DNA from: Labilithrix luteola
GTDB taxonomy: Bacteria; Myxococcota_A; Polyangia; Polyangiales; Polyangiaceae
Direction: 5' to 3'
Assembly (NCBI RefSeq): GCF_001263205.1
Contig: NZ_CP012333.1
Coordinates: 1,860,001 to 1,924,000, forward strand
DNA length: 64,000 bases
Below, in pieces: positions 41,530 through 50,678 of this stretch; within the stretch, counting starts at the first letter, position 1, and every line of letters begins with the position of its first letter. Both the position numbers and the translations under genes were made by a program. Under the pieces are notes generated by a model that searched no databases, was not told where the DNA came from, and was given only the letters and a program-made list of their open reading frames with translations.

Positions 41530-41952
41530 ATGATTTTCGACTGCCCCTCGTGCAAGACCCAGAATCGCGTCCCGGTCGCACGCGTCACGTCGCGCGCCCA
41601 TTGCGGCAAGTGCAAGACGGCGCTGACACCCCCCGATCGCCCGCTTGCGATTCATTCCGAAGCGGAGTTCGAAGAGCTCATCCGCGAAGCGCAGGTCCCC
41701 GTCGTGGTCGACTTCTGGGCCGATTGGTGCGGTCCCTGCCATGCCGTTGCCCCCGAGCTCGAAGCGCTGGCGCGCACCAAAGCCAAGGACGCGATCGTAG
41801 CCAAGGTCGATACCGAAGCCCTGCCGAACATCGCGGGACGCTTCGGCATCCGGAGCATCCCGACGATGATTCTCTTCCGCGAGCAGCGCGAAGCGAAGCG
41901 CGTGAGCGGGGCGATGACCGCTCAGGCGATAGCCAGCAACCTGGCGCTCTAG
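41530..41952 (+). CDS. Thioredoxin with N-terminal zinc ribbon (thioredoxin 2-like)
   Basis: 140 residues. The first 45 residues hold two CxxC pairs (FDCPSCKTQN and AHCGKCKTAL), the zinc site of TrxC-type thioredoxins. The thioredoxin domain follows with active site FWADWCGPCHAV and cis-Pro RSIPTMILF. It reduces cytoplasmic disulfides and may serve oxidative stress; zinc-bound thioredoxin 2 can also donate electrons to ribonucleotide reductase. I choose ATG 41530 because the 17-residue upstream extension (to 41479) is Arg-rich and absent from the family. Confidence 0.92.
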   Translation: MIFDCPSCKTQNRVPVARVTSRAHCGKCKTALTPPDRPLAIHSEAEFEELIREAQVPVVVDFWADWCGPCHAVAPELEALARTKAKDAIVAKVDTEALPNIAGRFGIRSIPTMILFREQREAKRVSGAMTAQAIASNLAL

Positions 41953-41980
41953 TCTTCGAGTCCCCTAGTCCGCGCGAGGG

Positions 41981-42724
41981 TCACGCGATCGACCCAAGCC
42001 ACGTCCCAAGATCGCGCATGGTCTCGGGCGGAATGCCGTGACCGCCCGCGAACGAGAGGAAGTCGCCAACGAGTCCTGCCGAGACGAGCTCGCGATTGAG
42101 CAGCTTCGCCACTTCGTACGGCAGAATCGGATCGTGCGTGCCATGGCTCTGGAAGAGCGGCATCCCCGCGCGTGCCTTCATGCGCGGGCGCCACTCGGAC
42201 GCCGCGATGAGCGCACCACTCATGACGACGAGACCTCGCAGCGGGCGCGCATCGCGAAGCGCGAAATCGACCGAAAGCATGGAGCCTTGCGAGAAGCCGC
42301 CCACGACGACGAGCTCGCTCGGCGTTCCTTGCTTCGCGAGCGCATCGAACATGCTCGCGAGTGCGGCGCGCGCCTCGTCGAGGCCGTCGGGAACTTCGTC
42401 TATCACGTCGCCGAGACGGCCGCTCGAGAGCGCCCGCTCGTAGCGTCCGACGTCGACCATCCACCAGGCCCGCGCCCCCCCGTACACCGGAAGGGAGGTG
42501 AATTCGGCGAGGTCATGTGGCGCCTCGGGGAAGAGAAACGTCGTTCCCGGTGGGGCCCCGACCGCACCGGCCAGTCCGACGAGGTCGTCGCCCGGCGCCC
42601 CGAAGCCGTGGAGGAGCACCACGGTCAGGGCCCTCGAACCGTCCGATTTTCCAGCATGTTCGGGGTGAACCACGACTCGGCGCACGCGCAGCGCCCCCAT
42701 CGAAACGACATCCATCGGAGGCAT
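41981..42724 (-). CDS. Phospholipase/carboxylesterase-family alpha/beta hydrolase
   Basis: 247 residues. The fold begins VVLLHGFGAPGDDLVGLA (oxyanion region); the nucleophile is in VVGGFSQGSMLS, the acid in QSHGTHDPILPYEVA and the His in FAGGHGIPPETM, the order of the Abhydrolase_2/YpfH family. RAWWMVD marks the substrate cap. It should hydrolyse short-chain esters or lysophospholipids in the cytoplasm, since no signal peptide is present. ATG 42724 has GGAAAGG about 7 nt upstream. It is divergent from the kinase at 42841. Confidence 0.87.
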   Translation of the reverse strand: MPPMDVVSMGALRVRRVVVHPEHAGKSDGSRALTVVLLHGFGAPGDDLVGLAGAVGAPPGTTFLFPEAPHDLAEFTSLPVYGGARAWWMVDVGRYERALSSGRLGDVIDEVPDGLDEARAALASMFDALAKQGTPSELVVVGGFSQGSMLSVDFALRDARPLRGLVVMSGALIAASEWRPRMKARAGMPLFQSHGTHDPILPYEVAKLLNRELVSAGLVGDFLSFAGGHGIPPETMRDLGTWLGSIA

Positions 42725-42801
42725 TCTGCTACGGCCTTTCCGCACATGACACGTGCGCAGTGGATCGCTGGTCCATCCTCGCGGAATCCCTCGCCTTTGA
42801 A

Positions 42802-42830
42802 TTGCTAGGGAAAGTCCTTCACCGTAGACT
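42802..42830 (+). promoter_or_regulatory. Sigma70-type promoter for the kinase operon
   Basis: TTGCTA (42802-42807) and TAGACT (42825-42830) are separated by 17 bp, each matching 4 of 6 consensus positions. Transcription would begin within a few bases of ATG 42841, giving a leaderless or nearly leaderless mRNA. Confidence 0.5.
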
Positions 42831-42840
42831 ACCCGGTACG

Positions 42841-44322
<1,482 letters not shown>

Positions 44323-44339
44323 GCTTTAATGACGCGGTG

Positions 44340-45371
44340 ATGACCCGGGGAGGTCGCAGTTTTCGCAATTCTCGTCGGATCTCGGCGCTCGTGCTGGTTT
44401 CGTATGGAGCCGTGATGGGCCAGGCACGCGTCGCGCGCGCGGCCGACGGTGCCGAAGGTGGGGCGGCCGCTGCCGAGTCGCTCTTTCAGGAAGCGCGCAA
44501 GCTGACCGAAGCGAAGCGCTACGGCGAGGCCTGCCCGAAGTTCCTCGCGAGCCACAAGCTCGCTCCCGCCGTCGGCACGTTGCTCAACCTCGCCGACTGC
44601 TACGAGAAGAACGGCCAGCTCGCGAGCGCGTGGTCACGCTTCCACGAAGCCATCGCGCTCGCCCAGCACCTCGGTCGCTCGGATCGTGAAAAGACCGCGA
44701 AGGAGCGCGCGGACAAGCTCGAGCCGCGCCTCCTCAGGCTCACCATCACATCGGAGGAGCCCACCGTCGACGTCACCCTCGACGGCAACGCACTCGACCC
44801 CGCGGTGCTCGGAACGGCGCTGCCCGTCGATCCGGGCAAGCACACGGTCGAAGCCTCGACGAAGGGGAAGAAGCCCTTCAGCACCACCATCGACGTGAGC
44901 GAGCGCTCGAAATCGTCCGCCGTCGAGATTCCACGCCTCGAGGTCGACGAGAGCGCGAAGGCCGACATGGCGAAGCCCCCGGCCGATTACGCACCTGCGG
45001 AGACGACCACGAGCGACGGCAAGCCCCAGCGCATCCTCGGCCTCGTGGCGATCGGTGCGGGTGTCGTCGGCCTCGGCGTAGGTGGTTACTTCGGGCTGCG
45101 CACGAACTCGAAGTGGTCGGAGGCGCAGGAGCACTGCAAGGGCGTCGACTGCGACGCGACCGGCGTGGACCTCGCGCAAGTCGCCAAGAACGACGGCACG
45201 ATCTCCACCATCGCGTTCATCGCGGGAGGCGCGCTCGCCGTCGGCGGTCTCGTGCTCGTCCTCACGGCACCGAACAAGAGCAGCTCGAGCACCGGCGCCT
45301 CCACGGCCAATACGGCGTCGGTGAACGTCGGCGTGGGACCAGGTTCGGTCCTCGTCGGAGGTCGGTTCTGA
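44340..45371 (+). CDS. TPR/PEGA-like membrane protein
   Basis: 343 residues. A signal peptide (SALVLVSYGAVMGQARVARA-A) is followed by two or three helical repeats of TPR type (AESLFQEARKLTEAKRYGEACPKFLASHKL, GTLLNLADCYEKNGQLASAWSRFHEAIAL). A PEGA-like beta domain comes next (LLRLTITSEEPTVDVTLDGNALD through DPGKHTVEASTKGKKPFSTTIDV). Two C-terminal hydrophobic helices (LGLVAIGAGVVGLGVGGYFGL and IAFIAGGALAVGGLVLVL) anchor it. This TPR-PEGA-helix architecture is common next to myxobacterial kinases. It overlaps the RCC1 gene by one base (TGATG). A TTTAAT at 44325-44330 sits 9 nt before the ATG. Confidence 0.75.
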   Translation: MTRGGRSFRNSRRISALVLVSYGAVMGQARVARAADGAEGGAAAAESLFQEARKLTEAKRYGEACPKFLASHKLAPAVGTLLNLADCYEKNGQLASAWSRFHEAIALAQHLGRSDREKTAKERADKLEPRLLRLTITSEEPTVDVTLDGNALDPAVLGTALPVDPGKHTVEASTKGKKPFSTTIDVSERSKSSAVEIPRLEVDESAKADMAKPPADYAPAETTTSDGKPQRILGLVAIGAGVVGLGVGGYFGLRTNSKWSEAQEHCKGVDCDATGVDLAQVAKNDGTISTIAFIAGGALAVGGLVLVLTAPNKSSSSTGASTANTASVNVGVGPGSVLVGGRF

Positions 45372-46651
45372 TGACACGCGCCACACGCATCGCCTTGGGG
45401 CTCGTCGTCGTGAACATGGTGTCGGCGAGCTTCATGCTCGCGTGCAATGCCATCGTCGGCGTCCAAGAAGTCCGCCTTCGCAAAGCGGACTCCGGCGGCA
45501 CGGCAACTCCGCCAGACGAAGACGTCACCGACCCGCCGGAAGACACCGGCACCGGAGATACGAGCGTTCCGGTCACGGACAAGGCCATCGAGCTTGCCCT
45601 AGGCCTGGACCACACGTGCGCGCGAAAGCCGGACGGTACGGTCAAGTGTTGGGGCGGCGGCCTCTCGGGCAAGAACGGAAGTCCCACGGGCGACGACCTC
45701 ACGACTCCGCAAGACCTGGGCGTCAGCGACGCGACGAAGATCACCGCCGGTGACAATCACACGTGCGTCATCCGGAAGTCGAAGGCCGTTTCGTGCTGGG
45801 GCGACAACGGGTCCGGCCAGCTCGGCAATGGCGTCTCGAGCGGCGCGACGAACAAACCGGTCGACGTCACGGGCATCAGCGACGCCGTCGCGATCGCCGC
45901 GGGCGGCGCGTTCACGTGCGCGATTCGCGGAAGCGGGACCGTCTCGTGTTGGGGCGCCGGAACGGCGGGACAGCTCGGCGACGGCAAATCCACGAACAAG
46001 CCGAACGCCACGTCGGTCAGCGGCATCATCGACGCGGTGGCCATCGCTGCCGGCACCAGTCACGCGTGCGTGGCCACGAAAGCCGGTCTCGTCCTCTGCT
46101 GGGGAAGCGGGGCGAGCAGTCAGATCGGAACCGGCGCGAGCTCGGCGCCGGTCCCCGAGCAAGTGTCGTTGCCCGGCAACGCGATCGGCGTCGCTGCCGG
46201 CAACCGCATGAGCTGCGCCTTGCTCCAGGGCGGCGCGGTGATGTGCTGGGGCGCGAACGAGCTCGGCCAGCTGGGCACGGGCAACTCGACGATCGCGCCA
46301 AGCAATGGTCCCACCACGTCGGAGATGGTGGACGCGATCAAGATCTCCGCTGGCGCGAATCACGTGTGCGCGTTGCGAAGGACCGGCAACACCGTGAGCT
46401 GCTGGGGCCAGGGCTACTACGGGCAGCTCGGTGATGGACGCACACGCGACAACGACCAGATTCCGCAAGCGTCCCCCGTCGACGTGAGCGGTCTCGACAA
46501 GGTGGTCAGCATCGGCGCCGGCGGGAATCACGCGTGTGCAGCCAACGACATCGGCGCCGTCTTCTGCTGGGGTGACAACACTCGTGGCCAGTTGGGCGAT
46601 GGCTCGAAGACACGCGAGTTCTCGCCCGTGAGTGCCAGCGGCTATCCCTGA
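45371..46651 (+). CDS. RCC1-repeat lipoprotein
   Basis: 426 residues. The signal peptide ends ASFMLAC (Cys about 25), then an Asp/Thr/Pro linker. Seven RCC1-like units follow, each with a CxxxxxxxxxxCWG core: CARKPDGTVKCWGGG, CVIRKSKAVSCWGDNGSGQLGNG, CAIRGSGTVSCWGAGTAGQLGDG, CVATKAGLVLCWGSG, CALLQGGAVMCWGANELGQLGTG, CALRRTGNTVSCWGQGYYGQLGDG and CAANDIGAVFCWGDNTRGQLGDG. They form a complete seven-bladed propeller with a Cys pair per blade, exposed outside the cytoplasm. It is translationally coupled to the TPR protein and downstream of the kinase, so it could be that system's sensory or adhesive part. Confidence 0.88.
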   Translation: MTRATRIALGLVVVNMVSASFMLACNAIVGVQEVRLRKADSGGTATPPDEDVTDPPEDTGTGDTSVPVTDKAIELALGLDHTCARKPDGTVKCWGGGLSGKNGSPTGDDLTTPQDLGVSDATKITAGDNHTCVIRKSKAVSCWGDNGSGQLGNGVSSGATNKPVDVTGISDAVAIAAGGAFTCAIRGSGTVSCWGAGTAGQLGDGKSTNKPNATSVSGIIDAVAIAAGTSHACVATKAGLVLCWGSGASSQIGTGASSAPVPEQVSLPGNAIGVAAGNRMSCALLQGGAVMCWGANELGQLGTGNSTIAPSNGPTTSEMVDAIKISAGANHVCALRRTGNTVSCWGQGYYGQLGDGRTRDNDQIPQASPVDVSGLDKVVSIGAGGNHACAANDIGAVFCWGDNTRGQLGDGSKTREFSPVSASGYP

Positions 46652-46673
46652 GATCGGTTAGTCTCCACGGTCG

Positions 46674-47915
46674 ATGAGAACCGTCCGGCCGAAGCCGCTA
46701 GCGCCTGCGCTCAACACGCTTCCGCTGACTCCCGAAGAGGGCTTCGTTCTTTCGCGCATCGACGGGCGCCTCTCCACGCGCGATCTCGTGGCCCTCACCG
46801 GGATCGAGCCGCAGCGCATCGACCAGATCGTCGACAAGCTCGCTTCGCACGGAGCCGTCGCCCTCGACGACGACGCAGCGCAGGCCGCGCCGAGCGGCGA
46901 CACGGCGTCTCTTGCCGACTTCGCCGCGGCGCTCGGCATGGATCCGAGCGCGTTCGGCGGCCAGCCGGTTCCGAGGCGGACCGAAGGAGCGCCGGAGTCC
47001 CGTTCGAGCTACCCGCCTCCTGCGATGGCGGCGGACGCGATCACCGTCGAGGCTCCGGTGGTCGACCTCGAGCAGCTCGAAGCGGCGCCGATGGAGCTCG
47101 AAGAAGTCCACGACGACGAGCCTGCCGCGGAGCTCGAAGAGGTCCACGACGACGAGCCGAGCGAAACGTCCGAGGCCTCCGCCGAAGAAGACGAATCCGA
47201 AGAAGCGATCGGCAACCAGCGCAACTACCGGCAGATCTACGAGACGCGCTTCCACACGCTCCCCACCGATGCGCGCGTGCACGCCGCGCAGCTCGCCACG
47301 GGAGCCGACTTGCTCGCGCTCTGCTTCGACGCCGAGCCTCGCGTCGTCGCCGCCGTTCTCGACAATCCCACGAGCGGTCTCGAGCACGCGCGACTCATCG
47401 CGCTGCATCATCGAACGAGCACGGGCCTCGAGATGATCTCGCGCCACGCGCAGCTCGTTCGCGACTCGCTCGTCGAGCGCCGCCTGCTGCGCAATCCTCA
47501 GCTCGGTGAGGTGGTTCTCACGCGCATCATGACGCCGAAGAACGTCTTCCAGACCTACAAGATCGCCATCGATCGAGAGATCCCCGAGCTCACCCGCGTG
47601 AAGTCACGCGGCACGCTGCGGAAGAAGTTCCAAACGTCGCCGTCGGAAGACCGCGCCGATCTCGTCATGCGCACCGAAGGCCGCTGCTTGGCGCTCCTCA
47701 CGGGCTGCACCTTCGATGCGCGCACCACGTCGATTCTCTGCGGCAAGACGTTCAACTCGGTTCTCTTCATCCAGAACCTCGCGAAGTTCTCCGCCACGCC
47801 GCCCCCGCTGCTCGCGCACCTCATGAAGCAGCCATTCGTGCGCAAGATGGCTCCTCTGAAGAAGCTCTTGCTCCAGCACCCGAACATGCCCGGCGACGTG
47901 AAGCGTCAACACTGA
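46674..47915 (+). CDS. Conserved-looking protein with winged-helix-like N-terminus and HEAT-like core
   Basis: 413 residues, no signal peptide. The N-terminal 50 residues (LTPEEGFVLSRIDGRLSTRDLVALTGIEPQRIDQIVDKLASHGAV) resemble a small winged-helix module seen in several myxobacterial signalling proteins. A disordered acidic region follows with a perfect internal repeat, ELEEVHDDEP twice. From about residue 185 the protein is helical (DARVHAAQLATGADLLALCFDAEPRVVAAVLDNPTSGLEHARLIALHH) in the manner of HEAT repeats. It starts 22 bp after the RCC1 gene; TAGTCT at 46659-46664 lies 9 nt before the ATG. Function unknown. Confidence 0.7.
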   Translation: MRTVRPKPLAPALNTLPLTPEEGFVLSRIDGRLSTRDLVALTGIEPQRIDQIVDKLASHGAVALDDDAAQAAPSGDTASLADFAAALGMDPSAFGGQPVPRRTEGAPESRSSYPPPAMAADAITVEAPVVDLEQLEAAPMELEEVHDDEPAAELEEVHDDEPSETSEASAEEDESEEAIGNQRNYRQIYETRFHTLPTDARVHAAQLATGADLLALCFDAEPRVVAAVLDNPTSGLEHARLIALHHRTSTGLEMISRHAQLVRDSLVERRLLRNPQLGEVVLTRIMTPKNVFQTYKIAIDREIPELTRVKSRGTLRKKFQTSPSEDRADLVMRTEGRCLALLTGCTFDARTTSILCGKTFNSVLFIQNLAKFSATPPPLLAHLMKQPFVRKMAPLKKLLLQHPNMPGDVKRQH

Positions 47916-47963
47916 CGCCGAAAGCGTTCGCGCCGGGCCGTTCGCGCCTATTTCTCCCTGCCG

Positions 47964-49037
47964 TCAGGGCTTGTTGATGACGTGCGTGAACTCGACGTTC
48001 GCGTTCTCGTCGACGAACTCCGCCGTGAGCTTCTTGCCCTCGATGACGACGTAGAGGAAGCCGAGCTCGAGCGACTGGAAGAGCGTCGGGTTGTTCCCCG
48101 GGAGCTCCGTGCTCTTCGCGCCAGCGCCGGAGACGGCGAGCTCGGTGCCCTTGCAGCTCACGTTCATCCACTGGCGGCTGTGATCGTGGCCGGAGAAGTA
48201 GAGATCGGTCTTGCCACAGACGACGTCGTCCATGAAGGACTTCACCTTGTTGCCGCTGACGTACGGAAGCGGAACGCCGTCGTAATTGCCCGCGTTGCCG
48301 TGCGTTCCGTTCGAGTAGTACGGGTGGTGGCCGACGGCGATCTTCCACGTGGCGGTCGATGCGGCCATCCACGCAGCGACGTCCGTGCGCTGCTGGGCAT
48401 CCTGGCCAAACATCTGCTTGTTCGTGTCGAGCCCGAAGAACTCCACGTTCTCTTTGACGAAGTGGTAGTACGCCGACGGCATCTTCCACTTCTTCGACTT
48501 CTTCGTGTAGTCGACCTCGTTCTGGCCCTTGCCGAACTCGTAGCCCGCGCCCTCGCCGCCGTAGTCGTGGTTGCCGAGCACCGCGAAGAAGTCGAGATCG
48601 ATGGCGGCGTACGGCGTCTCGAAGCGCTCCTGGAACACCGGGTCGTCGACCGAGCTGGCGCCGCTCTCGTAGATGTTGTCGCCGAGCAACATCACGAAGT
48701 CGCAACCGTCCGCCTTGCACTTGGCGGAGATGGCGTTGGCGATCTTGTACTGGCCGGGATCGCCGGAGCCGGTATCGCCCATCGCCACGAAGCGAACGGC
48801 CTTCGTCGCCGGTGGCGGCGTGCCTGCATCGTTGGACCCTGCCGGGGGAGGGGTGTTCTGTCCGGGCTTGGACGACGAGCTCGGAGTGGGCGACGGATCC
48901 GTCTTGGATGTTCCGCCGCCCGTGGTGTCACCTTGGGGACCACTGGCCGCACCTTCGCTGTCCCCACCGCAAGCGGCGAGGGCGAGGACGGCGGCCAGCA
49001 CGGCCGAGGCAGACGAGACGAGCGGTCGGAGGGACAT
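47964..49037 (-). CDS. Purple acid phosphatase-like metallophosphoesterase lipoprotein
   Basis: 357 residues. Lipobox ALAAC, Cys about 23, then a Gly/Thr/Pro/Ser linker to about 70. The metallophosphoesterase core has all five ligand motifs: RFVAMGDTGSG, MLLGDNIYESG, AVLGNHDYGGEG, AVGHHPYYSNG and YFSGHDHSRQW. The GDTG/GDNIY/GNHDY/GHDH spacing resembles tartrate-resistant (purple) acid phosphatases. The active site is extracytoplasmic, so it may scavenge phosphate from organic esters. No Pho-regulon partner is adjacent. Confidence 0.88.
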   Translation of the reverse strand: MSLRPLVSSASAVLAAVLALAACGGDSEGAASGPQGDTTGGGTSKTDPSPTPSSSSKPGQNTPPPAGSNDAGTPPPATKAVRFVAMGDTGSGDPGQYKIANAISAKCKADGCDFVMLLGDNIYESGASSVDDPVFQERFETPYAAIDLDFFAVLGNHDYGGEGAGYEFGKGQNEVDYTKKSKKWKMPSAYYHFVKENVEFFGLDTNKQMFGQDAQQRTDVAAWMAASTATWKIAVGHHPYYSNGTHGNAGNYDGVPLPYVSGNKVKSFMDDVVCGKTDLYFSGHDHSRQWMNVSCKGTELAVSGAGAKSTELPGNNPTLFQSLELGFLYVVIEGKKLTAEFVDENANVEFTHVINKP

Positions 49038-49103
49038 GCGGAACGGTTACGTCCACCCTCTGACACCGTCCAATCACGGCTGCGTCTCCGAACGCTGGCG
49101 CGC

Positions 49104-50030
49104 TCAGAAAAGTGTGTAGACCAGGTTCACAGAGGCGATGGAGTCGGATTGCTCCACTCCGGGGAGCGGCTGATTTTCGTAACGCAACGTATACGTGGTT
49201 GCCACCGCGAGGCTGTCCGAGACGTTCGACTTGAGCCCGATGTCGAAGATGATTCGATACTTATCCAAATCCGCAAAGTTTTGGAGGTATTCCACGCTCG
49301 AAACGAGGGCGACTTCCTTCCGGAGCTTGTTCTCGTAGCCGAGAAAGAGACGCGAGTTGTGGAGGGCCTGCGTCTTGGAGATCGGCGGCGGCGGCGGCGT
49401 GCCGGGCGGCGACCCCTCCGGAGGAGGCTGCTGGAGCGCCGAGCTGGCACGAATGTCGTATTGGAAGTCGTAACCGATTTCACCCTGGAGGCGGTGCGTC
49501 TTGGAGTTGATGAAGTAGTAGGCGACGCCGGGGTCGACGTTGAGACGGAGATCGAGTTCCTGGAAACGATCGCGACGTGCGGTGGTCTGCGCGAAGAGCG
49601 AAACGTCGTCGGAGAAGAAGAAGTCGTAGCGGGCGAGACCTTGGTAGTTCTCGACCGTCGTCTCCATCGGCTCGCCATGACTGCCGCCACGCGCGAAGTT
49701 CACCGCGCCGGCGACGCTGAGCTGATGCTCCTCACGACGAAAACGGAGCTTGGCTCCGCTGGTCACGGCGAAGGTTCGTGAGTTGCCGGCCGAGAAGAGT
49801 CCGCCGCCGGAGAGCGTGAAGTCGGAGGCGTGCGTCGGGTCGTCTTCCTTCGGCTTCGCGCTGACGACGTAACCGCCGGTGGCGATGTCGGTCGCGCCCT
49901 TCGTCGCCGTTTGCGGCTTGATGGTCTCGGCGGGTTCGGTCGGGGGCGCTACGCTTTGGGCGAGCGCGAAACTGGGCACCCCAAGAGCAAGGAGCCCACT
50001 GCAGAACGACGCTACGAGACGAAACGACAT
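49104..50030 (-). CDS. DUF481-type outer-membrane protein
   Basis: 308 residues from ATG 50030, with GGAGGT 6 nt upstream. A signal peptide (LVASFCSGLLALGVPSFALAQ) precedes a barrel with the DUF481/YdiY pattern: FTLSGGGLFSAGNSRTFAV, LRFRREEHQLSVAGAV, ENYQGLARYDFFFSDDVSLF, VAYYFINSKTHRLQGEIGYDFQYD and the final IASVNLVYTLF with terminal Phe for BAM recognition. A Pro-rich loop (PPPEGSPPGTPPPPPIS) near residue 210 is unusual. Function unknown; such proteins are assumed to be small outer-membrane channels. Confidence 0.85.
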   Translation of the reverse strand: MSFRLVASFCSGLLALGVPSFALAQSVAPPTEPAETIKPQTATKGATDIATGGYVVSAKPKEDDPTHASDFTLSGGGLFSAGNSRTFAVTSGAKLRFRREEHQLSVAGAVNFARGGSHGEPMETTVENYQGLARYDFFFSDDVSLFAQTTARRDRFQELDLRLNVDPGVAYYFINSKTHRLQGEIGYDFQYDIRASSALQQPPPEGSPPGTPPPPPISKTQALHNSRLFLGYENKLRKEVALVSSVEYLQNFADLDKYRIIFDIGLKSNVSDSLAVATTYTLRYENQPLPGVEQSDSIASVNLVYTLF

Positions 50031-50095
50031 CGCGACACCTCCAAAACAGGAGCGCACGATGGCGGACCTAACCGCGGAAGGAAAGCAGAAGAACG

Positions 50096-50647
50096 TCAGT
50101 GCGGGGTCGGGAACTGGAGCGGGATCGTGATGGCCTTGCCCGAACACTTCGCGGCATCCGGAAGCGGCGTGGCCTTTACGACCTTGAGCATGCATTGTGC
50201 AACCGGATCAGGAAGCGTCTTCTCCGTGATCTTGGTCGACTTGATCTTCCCGAGCGTGTCGATGTCGACCGTGATCCGAACCTTGCCTTCGAGATTCGGG
50301 TTCTTCTTCTTGCCTTCGCGGTAGCACTCCTTGAGCTTCGGTCGTGCGCGCTGCTCGAAGTCGACACCGACGGGCGTGCATTCGTCTTTCGGCTCAGGAG
50401 CGGGCGCAGGCGTGCTCGATGCCGGTGCAGACGAAGGAGCCGCTCCACTGGACGGAGCCGTGGGCCCCGCGTCCGCGGTAGCTTGGAGAGCGGCCACGTC
50501 CGCGGGGTTGACCTCGGCGAAGGTCTCCGGTCCTGCATCCGCGGCCGACGGAGCCGACGCGGTGGTGTTCGCGCCACCACCACCGCATCCGACGATACAA
50601 CCGAGAAGAGCGCCAACGAGAGCGAGTGTCACCAGCGGCTTGCGCAT
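50096..50647 (-). CDS. Lipoprotein with AgmX/TonB-C-like domain
   Basis: 183 residues. The signal ends LLGCIVGC, giving a lipidated Cys at about 21. A long Ala/Pro/Ser linker to about residue 90 leads to a compact domain: CTPVGVDFEQRARPKLKECYREGKKKNPNLEGKVRITVDIDTLGKIKSTKITEK, then PDPVAQCMLKVVKATPLPDAAKCSG and a final ITIPLQFPTPH. The ARPKLKECY-x-G-V-x-V-D pattern is that of AgmX/TonB-C-like myxobacterial proteins; the 35044 protein is a relative. TACCAT (complement of 50654-50659) lies 6 nt before ATG 50647. It lies 65 bp downstream of the giant vWA gene's 3' side, same strand, preceding DUF481. Confidence 0.75.
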   Translation of the reverse strand: MRKPLVTLALVGALLGCIVGCGGGGANTTASAPSAADAGPETFAEVNPADVAALQATADAGPTAPSSGAAPSSAPASSTPAPAPEPKDECTPVGVDFEQRARPKLKECYREGKKKNPNLEGKVRITVDIDTLGKIKSTKITEKTLPDPVAQCMLKVVKATPLPDAAKCSGKAITIPLQFPTPH

Positions 50648-50678
50648 GCCCGCATGGTAACCGATCAGATCGCCGAGA